Shown here one piece after another: positions 1 to 8,241 of a DNA stretch of 64,000 bases (its first letter is position 1; each line of letters begins with the position of its first letter). The stretch is from the NCBI GenBank assembly GCA_963741625.1, contig CAVUIT010000021.1:1-64000 (forward strand). Direction: 5' to 3'. The notes beneath the pieces are model-generated. The model was not told where the DNA came from, made no database searches, and saw only the letters and a list, made by a program, of their open reading frames with translations. The translations under genes and the position numbers were made by a program. This DNA is from CAWBBA01 sp963741625 (GTDB taxonomy: Bacteria; Desulfobacterota; Desulfomonilia; Desulfomonilales; Desulfomonilaceae).

Positions 1-19
1 TCCGCCTCTCTGGCTCTAA

Positions 20-580
20 AATGCTAATAATCACAGACGAAGGGGAGATCATGAAACGTCAATTGTTGAAAACGTCGTCAGTACCGTTTGTTGTGATACT
101 TTTTTCTCTGATGTCGGGGATTGCTCTGGCCCAAAAGAAACATTGGTTTGTGGTCAAGGACAAGGGCGGCATGTGCACGGTGATCGAGGCAGAGACCATT
201 GCAGGGCCATTCAAAACCATGGAACAGGCAGAAAGAAAGGCCAAGGGCTGTCCACAGGGAGCCGGGCAAGCCACAGAACAGCTGCGTTCCCCGCAAGAGC
301 AGGCCCAACCGATGCGGCGTCAACACCAGCAGCGAGAAGAGCCTCGGCAACAACTCCTAAAGCAACAGCAAATGCCGCACCAACAACAACAGCAGGGGCC
401 TCAGCAGCACCAGTAGGCTGAAAAGATGAAGGGAAAGGGCTCAGGAAAACATCGAAGGAGACAAGTCCTCAGGGGATAAGGTCAAGGAAAAGACAAAGGA
501 ACCCATTCGTCAGACAAGAAGAATTGATATAGCATTGAAAGGCTCTCTTGTCTGATTTCTCGGCCAAAGCTGACTACGGT
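20..580. repeat. Left copy of ~570 bp imperfect direct repeat
   Basis: This stretch matches 8242-8822 in the same orientation. It holds the gene at 51-416, its decayed 3' end and about 50 bp of downstream flank. Both copies share the ribosome binding region, the start ATGAAACGTCAATTG, the central coding part and the downstream words AGCATTGAAAGGCTCTC and TTGTCTGATTTCTCGG. Because non-coding flanks are shared, a segmental duplication is more likely than protein-level convergence. Boundaries are approximate, judged by eye. Confidence 0.75.
51..416 (+). CDS. Small secreted WFV-domain protein, copy A, C-terminally truncated
   Basis: I do not recognise this family. The start is ATG 51 (SD AAGGGGAG just upstream), not the in-frame ATG at 21. 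The product has a signal peptide (hydrophobic residues ~10-28 ending in ALA), then a ~45-residue domain KHWFVVKDKGG-C-VIEA...TIAGPF.T...AE..K...C with two cysteines, then a Gln-rich tail. The same domain occurs in the products at 841, 3970 and 8280. Compared with the 8280 copy, a CAG codon has become TAG at 414-416. The sequence beyond it (to ~525) still resembles the family's KMKGKAQGKTEG tail but carries indels. Probably exported to the periplasm or surface; function unknown. Confidence 0.7.
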   Translation: MKRQLLKTSSVPFVVILFSLMSGIALAQKKHWFVVKDKGGMCTVIEAETIAGPFKTMEQAERKAKGCPQGAGQATEQLRSPQEQAQPMRRQHQQREEPRQQLLKQQQMPHQQQQQGPQQHQ

Positions 581-840
581 TTTGTGCCTCTATTCGGTTT
601 CCTGGGCGGAGGAGATACGGTGCCTTTTCGTGGTCCGGGAACCATCCCCTGCCCCCTAACTGGCACCAAAACACCTGAAATGGCAAGACCGCCGCATACT
701 TACAGTTAAGGAGTAGTTCCACCAAAACCGGAAAAGTCGGCTGACAGCAGAATGAAGATTGGCGGATTTGGCGACAAGATAAGAAAACTGCATGCCCAAC
801 AATATTAGAGGGGTCACAACGCAAAGAATAGGAGAGTATC
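417..840. other. Intergenic: decayed tail of copy A, then no gene
   Basis: Bases 417-525 are the out-of-frame remnant of the copy A tail. From there to 840 I see no credible coding region on either strand; the minus-strand open frame at 510-842 has no recognisable content. The next gene's SD (AGGAGAG) lies at about 829-835. Confidence 0.5.
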
Positions 841-1347
841 ATGAAACATCAATTGACGACCAGATTGGCGGTCCTGATTCTTGCAATGCTCTTTTCTCTG
901 ATTACGGTCCTGGCCCTGGCTGCGACGAAACAATGGTTCGTGATCAAAAACAAAAAAGGAGTTTGTAAGGTGATCCAGGCGATAGAACAGACGCCCGAGA
1001 CCCTCGGGGGACCGTTCAAAACCAAGGAAGAGGCTGAAAAATGGAAGGCCAGAGAGTGTCGAAAGAGAGCCGAAACTACCACGGAGCCATTGCGCAGACA
1101 GCACAGGCAAACCGAGCAACCGAAGTATGAACGAGAACGAGTGGACCAAGGGCGCAGTCATCAGGAAAGCGTCGAACAAAAAAGTAAGCAGCAAACTGAA
1201 GGAACTCGAAAGCCACAAACCGAGACAGAAAAGACCAAAATGAAGGCTCAAGAAAAAGACCAAGAGAGCAAATCTGCAAAGGACAAGCCTAGAGAAAAAA
1301 CGACGGAACCCGGTAGTTTAGAGAAGAAGGATTCTACAAAGCAGTGA
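841..1347 (+). CDS. Small secreted WFV-domain protein, copy B
   Basis: Full-length paralogue of the 51, 3970 and 8280 genes. Signal peptide residues ~1-27 (LAVLILAMLFSLITVLALA), then the shared domain KQWFVIKNKKGVCKVIQA..., GGPFKTKEEAEK and a second Cys (RECRK). A long charged tail rich in Lys, Glu, Gln and Thr follows and is probably disordered. The extreme C-terminus (KTTEPGSLEKK) matches the end of the 8280 copy (KTTEPIPSEKK), so this gene shows the complete architecture. SD AGGAGAG sits 5-6 nt before ATG. No enzymatic motif is visible; exported and of unknown role. Confidence 0.75.
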   Translation: MKHQLTTRLAVLILAMLFSLITVLALAATKQWFVIKNKKGVCKVIQAIEQTPETLGGPFKTKEEAEKWKARECRKRAETTTEPLRRQHRQTEQPKYERERVDQGRSHQESVEQKSKQQTEGTRKPQTETEKTKMKAQEKDQESKSAKDKPREKTTEPGSLEKKDSTKQ

Positions 1348-1571
1348 AAGGAGTCCTCGTCAGTGCCGGGACCACTCCCCAGCGCGCGCCCGCAGTGGAA
1401 ACTCTTCGTCACCTGCCAGCAAAGTTTGAGCGCCTGTGGATGTCGGAGTACTAATCAGGAATATATGTAGTTATAAATAGTTATAGAGGCACAAGACCTC
1501 ACGTCGGTGGTCTCCCCAAAACCACCAGAGAACGGCCTCTCAGAGCAAGGCGAGAAAAAGGGGATGGGAAA

Positions 1572-1984
1572 ATGATGAAAACTAAGGTTCCTACAAGAGT
1601 GAGTGACATACTGAAAACCACCGTGGAGAATCGTCACGGGGAAAAACTTGTACGATACAAGATCTCATGGTGGGCGTGGATGGGTGTGTAAAATACGCCA
1701 TCCTGTCTCACGGAGGTTTCCTGGGCATAGGTGACGTGTTGATTCCGATTCCGTTTGACGCTCTGACGACGGGCAGTGAAAAGGGAACAACGTTGCTCGA
1801 CATTGATAAGCAGACCTTGGAAAAGGCCCTCAATTTTGAGAGCAAGACATGGCCCGACTTCACTGCGGCCGAATGGGAGGAAAAAATCGATAGATACTTT
1901 GGGGCCTATGCGGCTGGTGCGAATCAGCAGCAACCGGTGGATGTGGGTGTTTACCAAGATCGGCCACCGAACATTCTTGGTTAA
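1572..1984 (+). CDS. PRC-barrel domain protein, one frameshift
   Basis: PRC-barrel proteins are small beta-barrel adaptors. The first frame from ATG 1572 reads RVSDILKTTVENRHGEKL and stops matching at ~1650; the next frame continues TIQDLMVGVDGCVKYAIL..GGFLGIGDVLIPIPF. Joined by one inserted base, the two halves align end to end with the second PRC-barrel gene at 3378 (RVSKILGKKV..GEDLGKIEDL..GDRLIPIPW; NFESK..P.FT..EW). Unlike that paralogue it has no signal peptide, so it is probably cytoplasmic. The ~1650 break may be a sequencing indel or a real lesion. Confidence 0.65.
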
Positions 1985-1995
1985 AGGGGTCAGCA

Positions 1996-2293
1996 ATGGC
2001 TGTCACGGGCGAATCGACGATTTGATCGAAGCAGGCTGGGTTGTGCTTGACTCTGATTTTGATCCAGTTGCCTTTCAGCGCTGGAGGCGAAGGGCTTTCG
2101 ATTGCCTCACCGCCATGTGTGGGCCGGATCATGTTTACACCAGACATTTCGAAAAATTCGTTCGACAAGGCGGGAAGACGGACCTTCTTGTGCCGGCGGC
2201 ATACTGAGCGCAGCCAAAGAACAGATGGCCGGCAACGAACAGACTGGGACCGGTCAAAGCCAATGGCAACGTGACGTCTGTCCCCCTGACTAA
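1996..2293 (+). pseudogene. Conserved hypothetical protein, two frameshifts
   Basis: Three overlapping frames make one plausible small protein: MAVTGES (ATG 1996), then from ~2012 RIDDLIEAGWVVLDSDFD.. FDCLTAMCGPDHVYT, then from ~2190 AGGILSAAKEQMAG to a stop at 2293. Pattern and order resemble a short bacterial conserved hypothetical family (~95 residues, helical) that I recall but cannot name. The two breaks are each a single base, in homopolymer-poor sequence. It could be a genuine pseudogene or a victim of indel errors. No function can be assigned. Confidence 0.45.
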
Positions 2294-2693
2294 AAAAATC
2301 GGAGGCTCCATAAATCGGAGAGCCATATAAATAATTAGTTGCACGGTCACTTATTGCCGAGATCCGGCCGGAGGAAAATTGTGCTGGGCTGACCGGGACG
2401 AGATGGATTCCTGTCAATTTATACCCTACCAGGCGTGAAGCTTTGGTCGGATGATATGACGCTCCATCTCGTCTCATTGAACCCTGGTGTGACTTCCACA
2501 AACACCGGGGAAAGGGGAAGCATCGAAATGAAGATGAAAGCAAAACTCTTTTGTAACGAGGAGTTGTCCCGGTTTGCTGCCCCCTAAAGATGAGGCTGTG
2601 TGCAGGCCGCTCAGCTCAAGCGTTGGGCGGTAGTGGTCCTTTCTCTAAAATGATTCGGATCGTCGCAAGATTGCGACAGGAGGAGGAACAAAA
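2294..2693. other. 400 bp without a gene
   Basis: No convincing coding region is seen on either strand. The long minus-strand open frame across 1860-2543 runs antisense to the two genes to its left and has no recognisable features. A strong SD (AGGAGGAAC) for the next small gene is at about 2680-2688. Confidence 0.5.
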
Positions 2694-2843
2694 ATGCTTT
2701 GGACGTTAGTGGTAATCTTGTTGGTCCTTTGGCTACTAGGTTTAGTCACCTCGTACACCCTGGGCGGAGTCATTCACGTTCTTTTGGTCATCGCGGTCGT
2801 GGTGATAGTGGTTAATCTCATTCAAGGTCGCAGGACCCTGTAG
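2694..2843 (+). CDS. lmo0937-like small membrane protein (49 aa)
   Basis: ATG 2694 follows a perfect SD, AGGAGG, with 8-9 nt spacing. The product is almost entirely two hydrophobic helices (LWTLVVILLVLWLLGLVTSYTLGG and IHVLLVIAVVVIVVNLIQG) with a short basic end, GRRTL. This matches the small lmo0937-family membrane proteins often found beside CsbD, GlsB and DUF3096 stress genes, as here. Inner membrane; role in envelope stress is inferred from the company it keeps. Confidence 0.7.
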   Translation: MLWTLVVILLVLWLLGLVTSYTLGGVIHVLLVIAVVVIVVNLIQGRRTL

Positions 2844-3071
2844 CGGCCTGGAATGGCTCTATGCAGCAATGCAAGCCCACGTTCCCGCAATCGCGTGACA
2901 GTGGGAGTGAGTATTAAGAAAAGAAGAAACATCCGTAAGCCTTAGGTCCTGACCTATTCTCGGACTTCTCACGGGCGAGCATTTGTACGTCTCGGGCAAT
3001 GCCGGGGACACTGCGGCATGCCACGCCTGCGGTAGTACCAATCGCGGTTCTCAAACAAGGAGGTGAGCAAC

Positions 3072-3233
3072 ATGAACCTGAACGTGACAAAGAGCCTGGG
3101 AATGCTCTTGCTTGGCATCTGGCTCATCGTGACGGGCCTGCTGACAGTTTTATCGGTCGGTAATCCGATCGTCCATGTTTTACTGGCTCTGCTTGCTATC
3201 GCTGCTGGTGTTTTCATCCTGCTGGGTCGGTAG
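3072..3233 (+). CDS. Small two-helix membrane protein (53 aa)
   Basis: ATG 3072 has the SD AAGGAGGTGAGC immediately upstream. The protein reads MNLNVTKSLGMLLLGIWLIV..., then a Val/Ile/Leu/Ala-rich second helix ending FILLGR. Two predicted transmembrane segments are joined by a turn (SVGNP). I cannot place it in a named family with confidence; it resembles the DUF3096-type protein at 5391 in size and topology. It is part of the run of tiny membrane proteins at 2.7-5.5 kb. Confidence 0.65.
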   Translation: MNLNVTKSLGMLLLGIWLIVTGLLTVLSVGNPIVHVLLALLAIAAGVFILLGR

Positions 3234-3377
3234 GCTGTTCGGTTTCAGCGATTATGGATATGTCAACAGCACCAATCATGGAAATTCCGTTTTCCTGTTT
3301 GGCTGCTGCTAATGGGACGTTGGCTTAATCGCTCTGACGCCCGTCGAATTATCCCGATAAGAGGAAGGAGAAAATCG

Positions 3378-3884
3378 ATGAAGAAATCGAGAAAATTTAT
3401 AACGCTGTTTCTGGCAATCTGTGCCTTCTTTGTAACTCAAACCCTCGCCGCTGAACAAGAGGTGGGCAAGACCCCCAGCGTCCAGGCTCAAACCGATGAA
3501 AAAGCCGCGACGACTGCGGGACAGAGTCAAACAAGCGAAAAACCCGCCATGGAGCACGCTGACAGGGTCAGTAAGATACTAGGGAAGAAAGTGATAAGTC
3601 AGAAAGGAGAGGATCTTGGAAAGATCGAAGATCTCGTGCTGAGCAAGGAGGCATGTCTCGACTATATGATTTTGGCTCCCGGAGGTTTACTAGGGACCGG
3701 TGACCGATTGATCCCGATTCCATGGAAAGCCCTGAAGACAGGGGCTCAAGCGGACACGTTTATTATCGACATGGACAAGAGTCAGTTGGAAAAAGCTCCC
3801 AACTTTGAAAGCAAGAAATATCCGAACTTCACTGACTCCGAGTGGTATGGGAAAATTCGAGATTTCTTTGGGGGACAAAAGTAG
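3378..3884 (+). CDS. Exported PRC-barrel domain protein
   Basis: The start is ATG 3378 (SD GGAAGGAG 8 nt upstream). A cleavable signal peptide covers residues ~1-24 (FITLFLAICAFFVTQTLAA). A Gln/Thr/Ala-rich linker of ~45 residues is followed by a PRC-barrel domain (about residues 65-165: RVSKILGKKVISQKGEDLGK, IEDLVLSKE, LLGTGDRLIPIPWKAL, FESKKYPNF). Export of a PRC-barrel protein suggests an envelope-associated adaptor role. The closest relative in the window is the frameshifted gene at 1572, which lacks the signal peptide. Confidence 0.8.
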   Translation: MKKSRKFITLFLAICAFFVTQTLAAEQEVGKTPSVQAQTDEKAATTAGQSQTSEKPAMEHADRVSKILGKKVISQKGEDLGKIEDLVLSKEACLDYMILAPGGLLGTGDRLIPIPWKALKTGAQADTFIIDMDKSQLEKAPNFESKKYPNFTDSEWYGKIRDFFGGQK

Positions 3885-3969
3885 GCTGGGACGAAATTTC
3901 ATATTTGCTCACTGACTCTGCTCAGCATAAAAGAGAGTCTAGTAAAAATGAGTATTTAAGGAGAGAATT

Positions 3970-4584
3970 ATGAAAATCAAACACATCATCGCAGTAATAG
4001 TAGCAACTATTTTTACTCTAACCGCAGTGTGTGTCTTTGCGGCTGAAGACCCGTGGTTCATCATCAAGGACAAGAATGGCGTCTGCAAGGTCATTCAAGC
4101 CAAGGAAAAGACTCCCGCAACAATCGCCGGTCCGTACGAGACCCAGAAGAAGGCAGACGGGGCTAAGGGTAAAGAATGCGCCAAAGCTAACAAAGAAGAT
4201 AAGAAGCTCAGAGATGCCAAGATCAAAGCCGACAAAGAAGCTAAGATAAAAGCTGATAAGGAGGCTAAGGAGCTCAGAGACGCTAGAGACACTAAGGCCA
4301 AAGCTGACAAAGCCGCTAAGGCCAAAGCTGACAAGGAAGCTAGGGTAAAAGCTGCCGAAGACGCTAAGGCCAAGGCAGACGAAGCTGCTAAGGCTAAGGC
4401 TGCCGAAGATGCTAAGATCAAAGCTGACAAAGATGCCAAGGCTAAGGCTGACGCAGCTGCTAAAGTAAAAGCCACTGATGCTCAAGACGCTAAGGTCAAA
4501 GCCGACAAAGAGGCCCAAGCCAAAGCCAAAGCTGAAGAAGAAGCCAAGAAACTCAAAGACGCCAAAGACGCCGAAAAGAAGTAG
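3970..4584 (+). CDS. Secreted WFV-domain protein with Ala/Lys coiled-coil tail, copy C
   Basis: ATG 3970 is preceded by AAGGAGAG. Signal peptide (residues ~1-24, ending VFAA), then the family domain DPWFIIKDKNGVCKVIQAKE.. TIAGPYETQKKA..KECAK. The remaining ~135 residues are imperfect repeats of A-K-A-K-A-D-K-E-A, a TolA-like highly charged helix that should form a long single alpha-helix or coiled coil. The tail differs completely from the Gln-rich tails of the copies at 51 and 8280, so the domain has been joined to different low-complexity spacers. Repetitive composition also creates long antisense open frames here, which I disregard. Confidence 0.75.
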   Translation: MKIKHIIAVIVATIFTLTAVCVFAAEDPWFIIKDKNGVCKVIQAKEKTPATIAGPYETQKKADGAKGKECAKANKEDKKLRDAKIKADKEAKIKADKEAKELRDARDTKAKADKAAKAKADKEARVKAAEDAKAKADEAAKAKAAEDAKIKADKDAKAKADAAAKVKATDAQDAKVKADKEAQAKAKAEEEAKKLKDAKDAEKK

Positions 4585-4716
4585 AACGCCCTGCTGAGCA
4601 GGATCAATGGGCACTTTCATATAAGAACTTTCCGGGGTCTGCTCGTCCGGGAGAACACAGAGTGTGATTTAATTGTCCAAAACAACAAATTAATGTTTGT
4701 AGCGAGGAGTAATCCT

Positions 4717-4875
4717 ATGAATCGGAATCAATTTACAGGAAATCTGAAGCAGTTGAAGGGTAAGGTCCGGGAAAAATGGGGATGGTGGACTCATAGGTAT
4801 TCCAGCGTCTTCAGCGGAAAAATCAATCAACTGACCGGCAAGATACAATCACTGTATGGAAGAGTTAGAAAGTGA
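4717..4875 (+). CDS. CsbD family stress protein
   Basis: The start at ATG 4717 fits the SD GAGGAG and the family N-terminus (MNRNQFTGNLKQLKGKVREK). The 52-residue product continues KINQLTGKIQSLYG, the second half of the CsbD helix pair. CsbD proteins are small, abundant, hydrophilic general-stress proteins of unknown mechanism. This one is unusually basic (calculated by eye from the many Lys/Arg) where typical CsbD is mixed-charge. Neighbours are GlsB and other small stress proteins. Confidence 0.75.
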   Translation: MNRNQFTGNLKQLKGKVREKWGWWTHRYSSVFSGKINQLTGKIQSLYGRVRK

Positions 4876-4969
4876 TTTGAACTAGGGCGCCTCGCAGCAC
4901 TTCTTGGAGAAGTATGGGTGAATTCCCGGATGGACGTCGTTTTTCGACTAATTGTTGCAGGAGGAAAAC

Positions 4970-5296
4970 ATGAGAATAAATATGCAAATTGAGCCATTGA
5001 TCGGGTTCTTGATAATAGGACTTGTCGCCGGTTTTCTGGCCGAACAAATTATAAAAGGAAGAGGAGCCGGTCTGGTCATCAATCTGGTCGTAGGAGTCGT
5101 AGGCGCCTTCATCGGGGGCTTTCTTTTCGGCTTCTTGAAGCTGTCCTTTCACGGACTGATCGGAACGTTGATTAGTGCTACGGTCGGGGCGGTGATACTC
5201 CTGTTTCTGCTCGGACTAGTCAAGATTATGCTCTTGCCGCAGAAATCTGGGTGGCAAGGGTGGAAGAACTGGTCCAGATCTCTTGGACGCCGTTAG
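4970..5296 (+). CDS. GlsB/YeaQ/YmgE family membrane protein
   Basis: ATG 4970 follows the SD CAGGAGGAAAAC. Three hydrophobic segments carry the family signature: IGFLIIGLVAGFLAEQIIKG, then LVINLVVGVVGAFIGGFLFG, then LIGTLISATVGAVILLFLLG. The Gly-rich second helix is typical of transglycosylase-associated (GlsB/YeaQ) proteins. Inner membrane. The C-terminal extension (SGWQGWKNWSRSLGRR) is basic. It is part of the envelope-stress cluster and shares spacing and SD strength with its neighbours. Confidence 0.8.
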   Translation: MRINMQIEPLIGFLIIGLVAGFLAEQIIKGRGAGLVINLVVGVVGAFIGGFLFGFLKLSFHGLIGTLISATVGAVILLFLLGLVKIMLLPQKSGWQGWKNWSRSLGRR

Positions 5297-5390
5297 AGAG
5301 GGAGTTCTCAAGCACGAACCAGTGTTGGCTTGGTTCCATGAATCCGAATAAATGCGGCTTCTGTGAAGCGCGTGTCCCATGGAGGAAGAC

Positions 5391-5528
5391 ATGAACATAA
5401 ATCTGCAACTTCAGCCGATAGTGGCATTGATAGCAGGCGTTTTGGTACTCATAGCGCCCCGACTCCTGACATGGATCATCGGGATTTATTTGATCGTAAT
5501 AGGCGTAATGGGTCTGCTTGGCAAATAA
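5391..5528 (+). CDS. DUF3096-like small membrane protein (45 aa)
   Basis: SD GGAGGAAG lies directly before ATG 5391. The protein MNINLQLQPIVALIAGVLVL then IAPRLLTWIIGIYLIVIGVM has two transmembrane helices around an APRLL turn, the pattern of DUF3096 proteins. Function unknown in the family; co-location with GlsB and CsbD suggests a stress-induced inner-membrane peptide. Confidence 0.7.
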   Translation: MNINLQLQPIVALIAGVLVLIAPRLLTWIIGIYLIVIGVMGLLGK

Positions 5529-5647
5529 GAGTACGGGATTGAGTCTCGTGCCATGACGATTATAGGGCATGCCTCGTCGTTCGAATCAGAGGCTCAGTGG
5601 TGTAAATCGGCATTCAAACTCAAAAGGAATAAGCGGGAGCACCAGCT

Positions 5648-6573
5648 ATGAAGACGAAAATCTCAAGGGTCGGAAGCATAAAATTGGCAATCGTCATTGC
5701 TGTGGTGTGTGTCACATGGGCCGGCTCGGCCATCGCCCAAAAAGCCGACAGGTACGCGAAGGACGAGTCTGCTATCCGAAGTGGAGCGGAGTCCTACGTC
5801 CAGGCGTTCAACAAGGGTGACGCCGAAAGGCTCGCATCCCACTGGGCTGAAGACGCGGAGTACATCCTTCCCTCTGGGGAACACCTGAAAGGCCGGGACA
5901 AGATCGAACAGGCCTTTAAGAAGTTCTTTTCCGATAATCAGGGAATCCAGGTCCAATTGGCCATATCGGAGATCCGTTTCCCTCGGCACAACGAAGCCGT
6001 AGAAGAGGGCTCCGCGGTGGTTTCCCGTCCGGGAGAAAACCCAAAGGAGTTGACCTACGAAGTGAGGTACGTAAAGCGGAAAGCCGCGTGGAAGATCGCC
6101 CACGTGGAAGAAACCTTTAGTGCTCCGTCGAATTACGAGCATTTAAAGGAACTTGAATGGCTGACGGGGGAGTGGGTGGACGACAGCGAAAGTCGTCAGA
6201 CGTTGAAACCCTGGCCCAATGGACCAAAAACAAGAATTTTATAACACTCTCTTTCAGAGTCCAGTTCGAGGGCCGCCCCGCGCTTGAAGGAACTCAGGTC
6301 ATAGGCTGGGACCCATCGATCAAAAGTATCAAGTCGTGGGTTTTCGATTCTTTGGGCGGCTTCGGACAGGGAGTCTGGTCGAGAGAGGGCTCTCGCTGGA
6401 CGGTCAGAACCACTGGTGTTCTGATCACCGGCGAAAAAACCTCTGCAATCAACATCTACACGGCCCTTGACGAGAACACCTTCACATTCAGTTCAATCGG
6501 CCGCGAAATTAACGGGGAACCGCAGCCCAATATCGAAGAGGTCAGGGTCGTTCGCAAGCAAATCTCCCAGTAA
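5648..6573 (+). CDS. Exported SnoaL/DUF4440-like protein, one frameshift
   Basis: ATG 5648 opens a signal peptide (AIVIAVVCVTWAGSAIA). Residues ~45-160 form a SnoaL/ketosteroid-isomerase-like cone fold of the SgcJ/EcaC type (ESYVQAFNKGDAERLASHWA, DAEYILPSGE.LKGRDKI). After about 6195 the frame changes and the protein continues TLAQWTKNKNFITLSFRVQF to the stop at 6573, adding a second domain (IGWDPSIKSIKSWVFDSLGG) that gives ~308 residues in all. Homologues of this two-part type occur in other bacteria, so I read it as one gene with an indel. No catalytic residues can be assigned. Confidence 0.7.
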
Positions 6574-6605
6574 ATTCTGTCGGACCAGAATTGGAGGGTT
6601 TATCC

Positions 6606-8009
6606 ATGAAGAATTCAGCGATTTATTCAATGGCTCTCGCAACCGTCCTCGTCTTATCGCTTGTCGATGCCGAGGCTCGCGGTCTCGGAGCGGGAGGCGG
6701 CGTCCAGCAACAGCAAGCACCCCACGTCCAGCAACAGCAAGCACCCCGCGTCCAGCAACAGCAAGCACCCCGCGTCCAGCAACAGCAAGCACCCCAAAGC
6801 AGCGGACGACCGGGTGGCCATATCGCAACCAGCGCGCCTTCTGTGAGCCGTCTGCCACAGGTGCGTGTGCAGTCTCCTCAGAGGTCGCAACAGGTGAGCC
6901 GTCCGTCACAGGCGCATGTGCAGGCGCCTCAGCAGCAACGCGTAAAACAACAGCAGGCGACTCAGCAGGTCACAACAGGTGAGCCGTCCGGCACAGGTGC
7001 AACAGCAAGCGTCTGAGCAGCAACGCGTAAAGCAACAGCAGGCGCATGTGCAGCAGCCCGGAAAACGCCCATCCGGTACGACGCGGCCGACGCAAGGGCA
7101 AGTGCAGAACTTTCTCAATCAGCCCAAGGCCGCGAAGGGTGGAAAGCCGGGCCTTGGAACATTAGGAGCAGCTGCGGGAGGCGCAGCAGCCGCAATGGCG
7201 CTGCAGCGTTTGGCTAAGCCTGGTGGCGGGGACGGTCACCGTGCAGGTGTCGACCCGGCCCTTACGGACCGGTCCGGAATTGGTGACAATCGGCCCGGAA
7301 GGAATGCTCAGGTGGCCCAACAAATTCGTAATAATTACCGCCAGCAAAACATACTCAACCCTCGTTGGTGGTCAAATCACCCTCACTTGGCGAACGAGTA
7401 TTGGCACAATCAAGTGTGGCACAATCAGGATTGGCATTATTGGTGGCGACCGGCTACCTGGGCAATCGCATCTGCCTGGTTCCCTTGGGGGTGGAGTTCG
7501 CCGGTTTCCTACGATTTCGGGGACAATGTTCGTGGTACGACAACGACATTGTGTACATGAACGGGGAGCAGGTGGCCACGGCTGATGAGTATTACCAACA
7601 AGCGACCCAACTTGCCTCAACCGCCAAGGATGACACTGCGGATAAGACCGAATGGTTGCCTTTGGGCGTATTCGCTTTGAGTCGGGGAGACACAGGTGTG
7701 TCCAACACGGTTCTCCAGCTTGCAGTGAGCAAAGAAGGAGTAATATCAGGAACATATTACAACTCGGACACCGACATCGCTCGTCCCGTCAAAGGCACGG
7801 TGGACAAAAAGACTCAGCGGGCAGCATGGACTTTTGCGGACGGGAAAGATACCAACATAGTGATGGAAGCGGGGATCAATAATCTCACTCAGGACCAAAC
7901 CGAGGCACTGGTCCACTTCGGCAAGGATATGACTCAGCAGTGGTTGATGGTCCGGCTGCAAGAGCCCCCCGCACAAAAGACCGAAACAGGAGATTCAGAG
8001 GCTCGGTGA
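6606..8009 (+). CDS. Large Q-rich secreted protein, two frameshifts
   Basis: ATG 6606 begins a signal peptide (ATVLVLSLVDAEARG). A Gln/Pro/Ala low-complexity region follows, including four 24 bp tandem repeats. The frame shifts near 6975 (rejoining VSRPAQVQQQASEQQ) and again near 7531 (rejoining WYDNDIVYMNGEQVATADE). The middle has a Gly/Ala stretch and a Trp/His/Asn-rich part (NPRWWSNHPHLANEYWHNQ). The C-terminal ~150 residues (EWLPLGVFALSRGDTGVSNT.., LQLAVSKEGVISGTYYNSDT) resemble a domain I recall from planctomycete cell-surface proteins. Probably a surface or periplasmic structural protein; about 465 residues if restored. Confidence 0.6.
6702..6797 (+). repeat. 24 bp tandem repeat, four copies
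   Basis: The unit GTCCAGCAACAGCAAGCACC + CCRC is repeated four times with almost no divergence and encodes the octapeptide V-Q-Q-Q-Q-A-P-(H/R). It is in phase with the gene, so copy-number change would alter protein length without breaking the frame. Confidence 0.9.
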
Positions 8010-8241
8010 TGTCTCTCAATACGAGCAGAGGCATGTAAATACTGGAACAGCAGCAGCAAGCGCCGCACCAAGCATGGCACCAGCAAGAAGTCGATGGCCC
8101 GCAACTGTGCCAGAAGAGCAATTTCAAGAAGGGATTGTTCTCAGGAGGAAAACCAAATTGGTAATATGGTAATAGCTGTGGTGATGCTGTTTGCATGCCT
8201 TGCATTCGTTGTCAGCGGTCCCTGTGCCGGCGAGCGGCGAA

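Noticed and set aside
1860..2543. 227-codon minus-strand open frame
   Set aside because: Runs antisense to the PRC-barrel gene and the frameshifted conserved protein; no SD or domain.
4018..4620. 200-codon minus-strand open frame (and another at 4095-4475) opposite the Ala/Lys-repeat gene
   Set aside because: Composition is the mirror of an Ala/Lys/Asp repeat; no SD, no recognisable domain. It is a shadow of the plus-strand gene.
6702..6797. Short regular repeats as a possible CRISPR array
   Set aside because: Copies abut without spacers and encode a peptide repeat in frame; a coding minisatellite.
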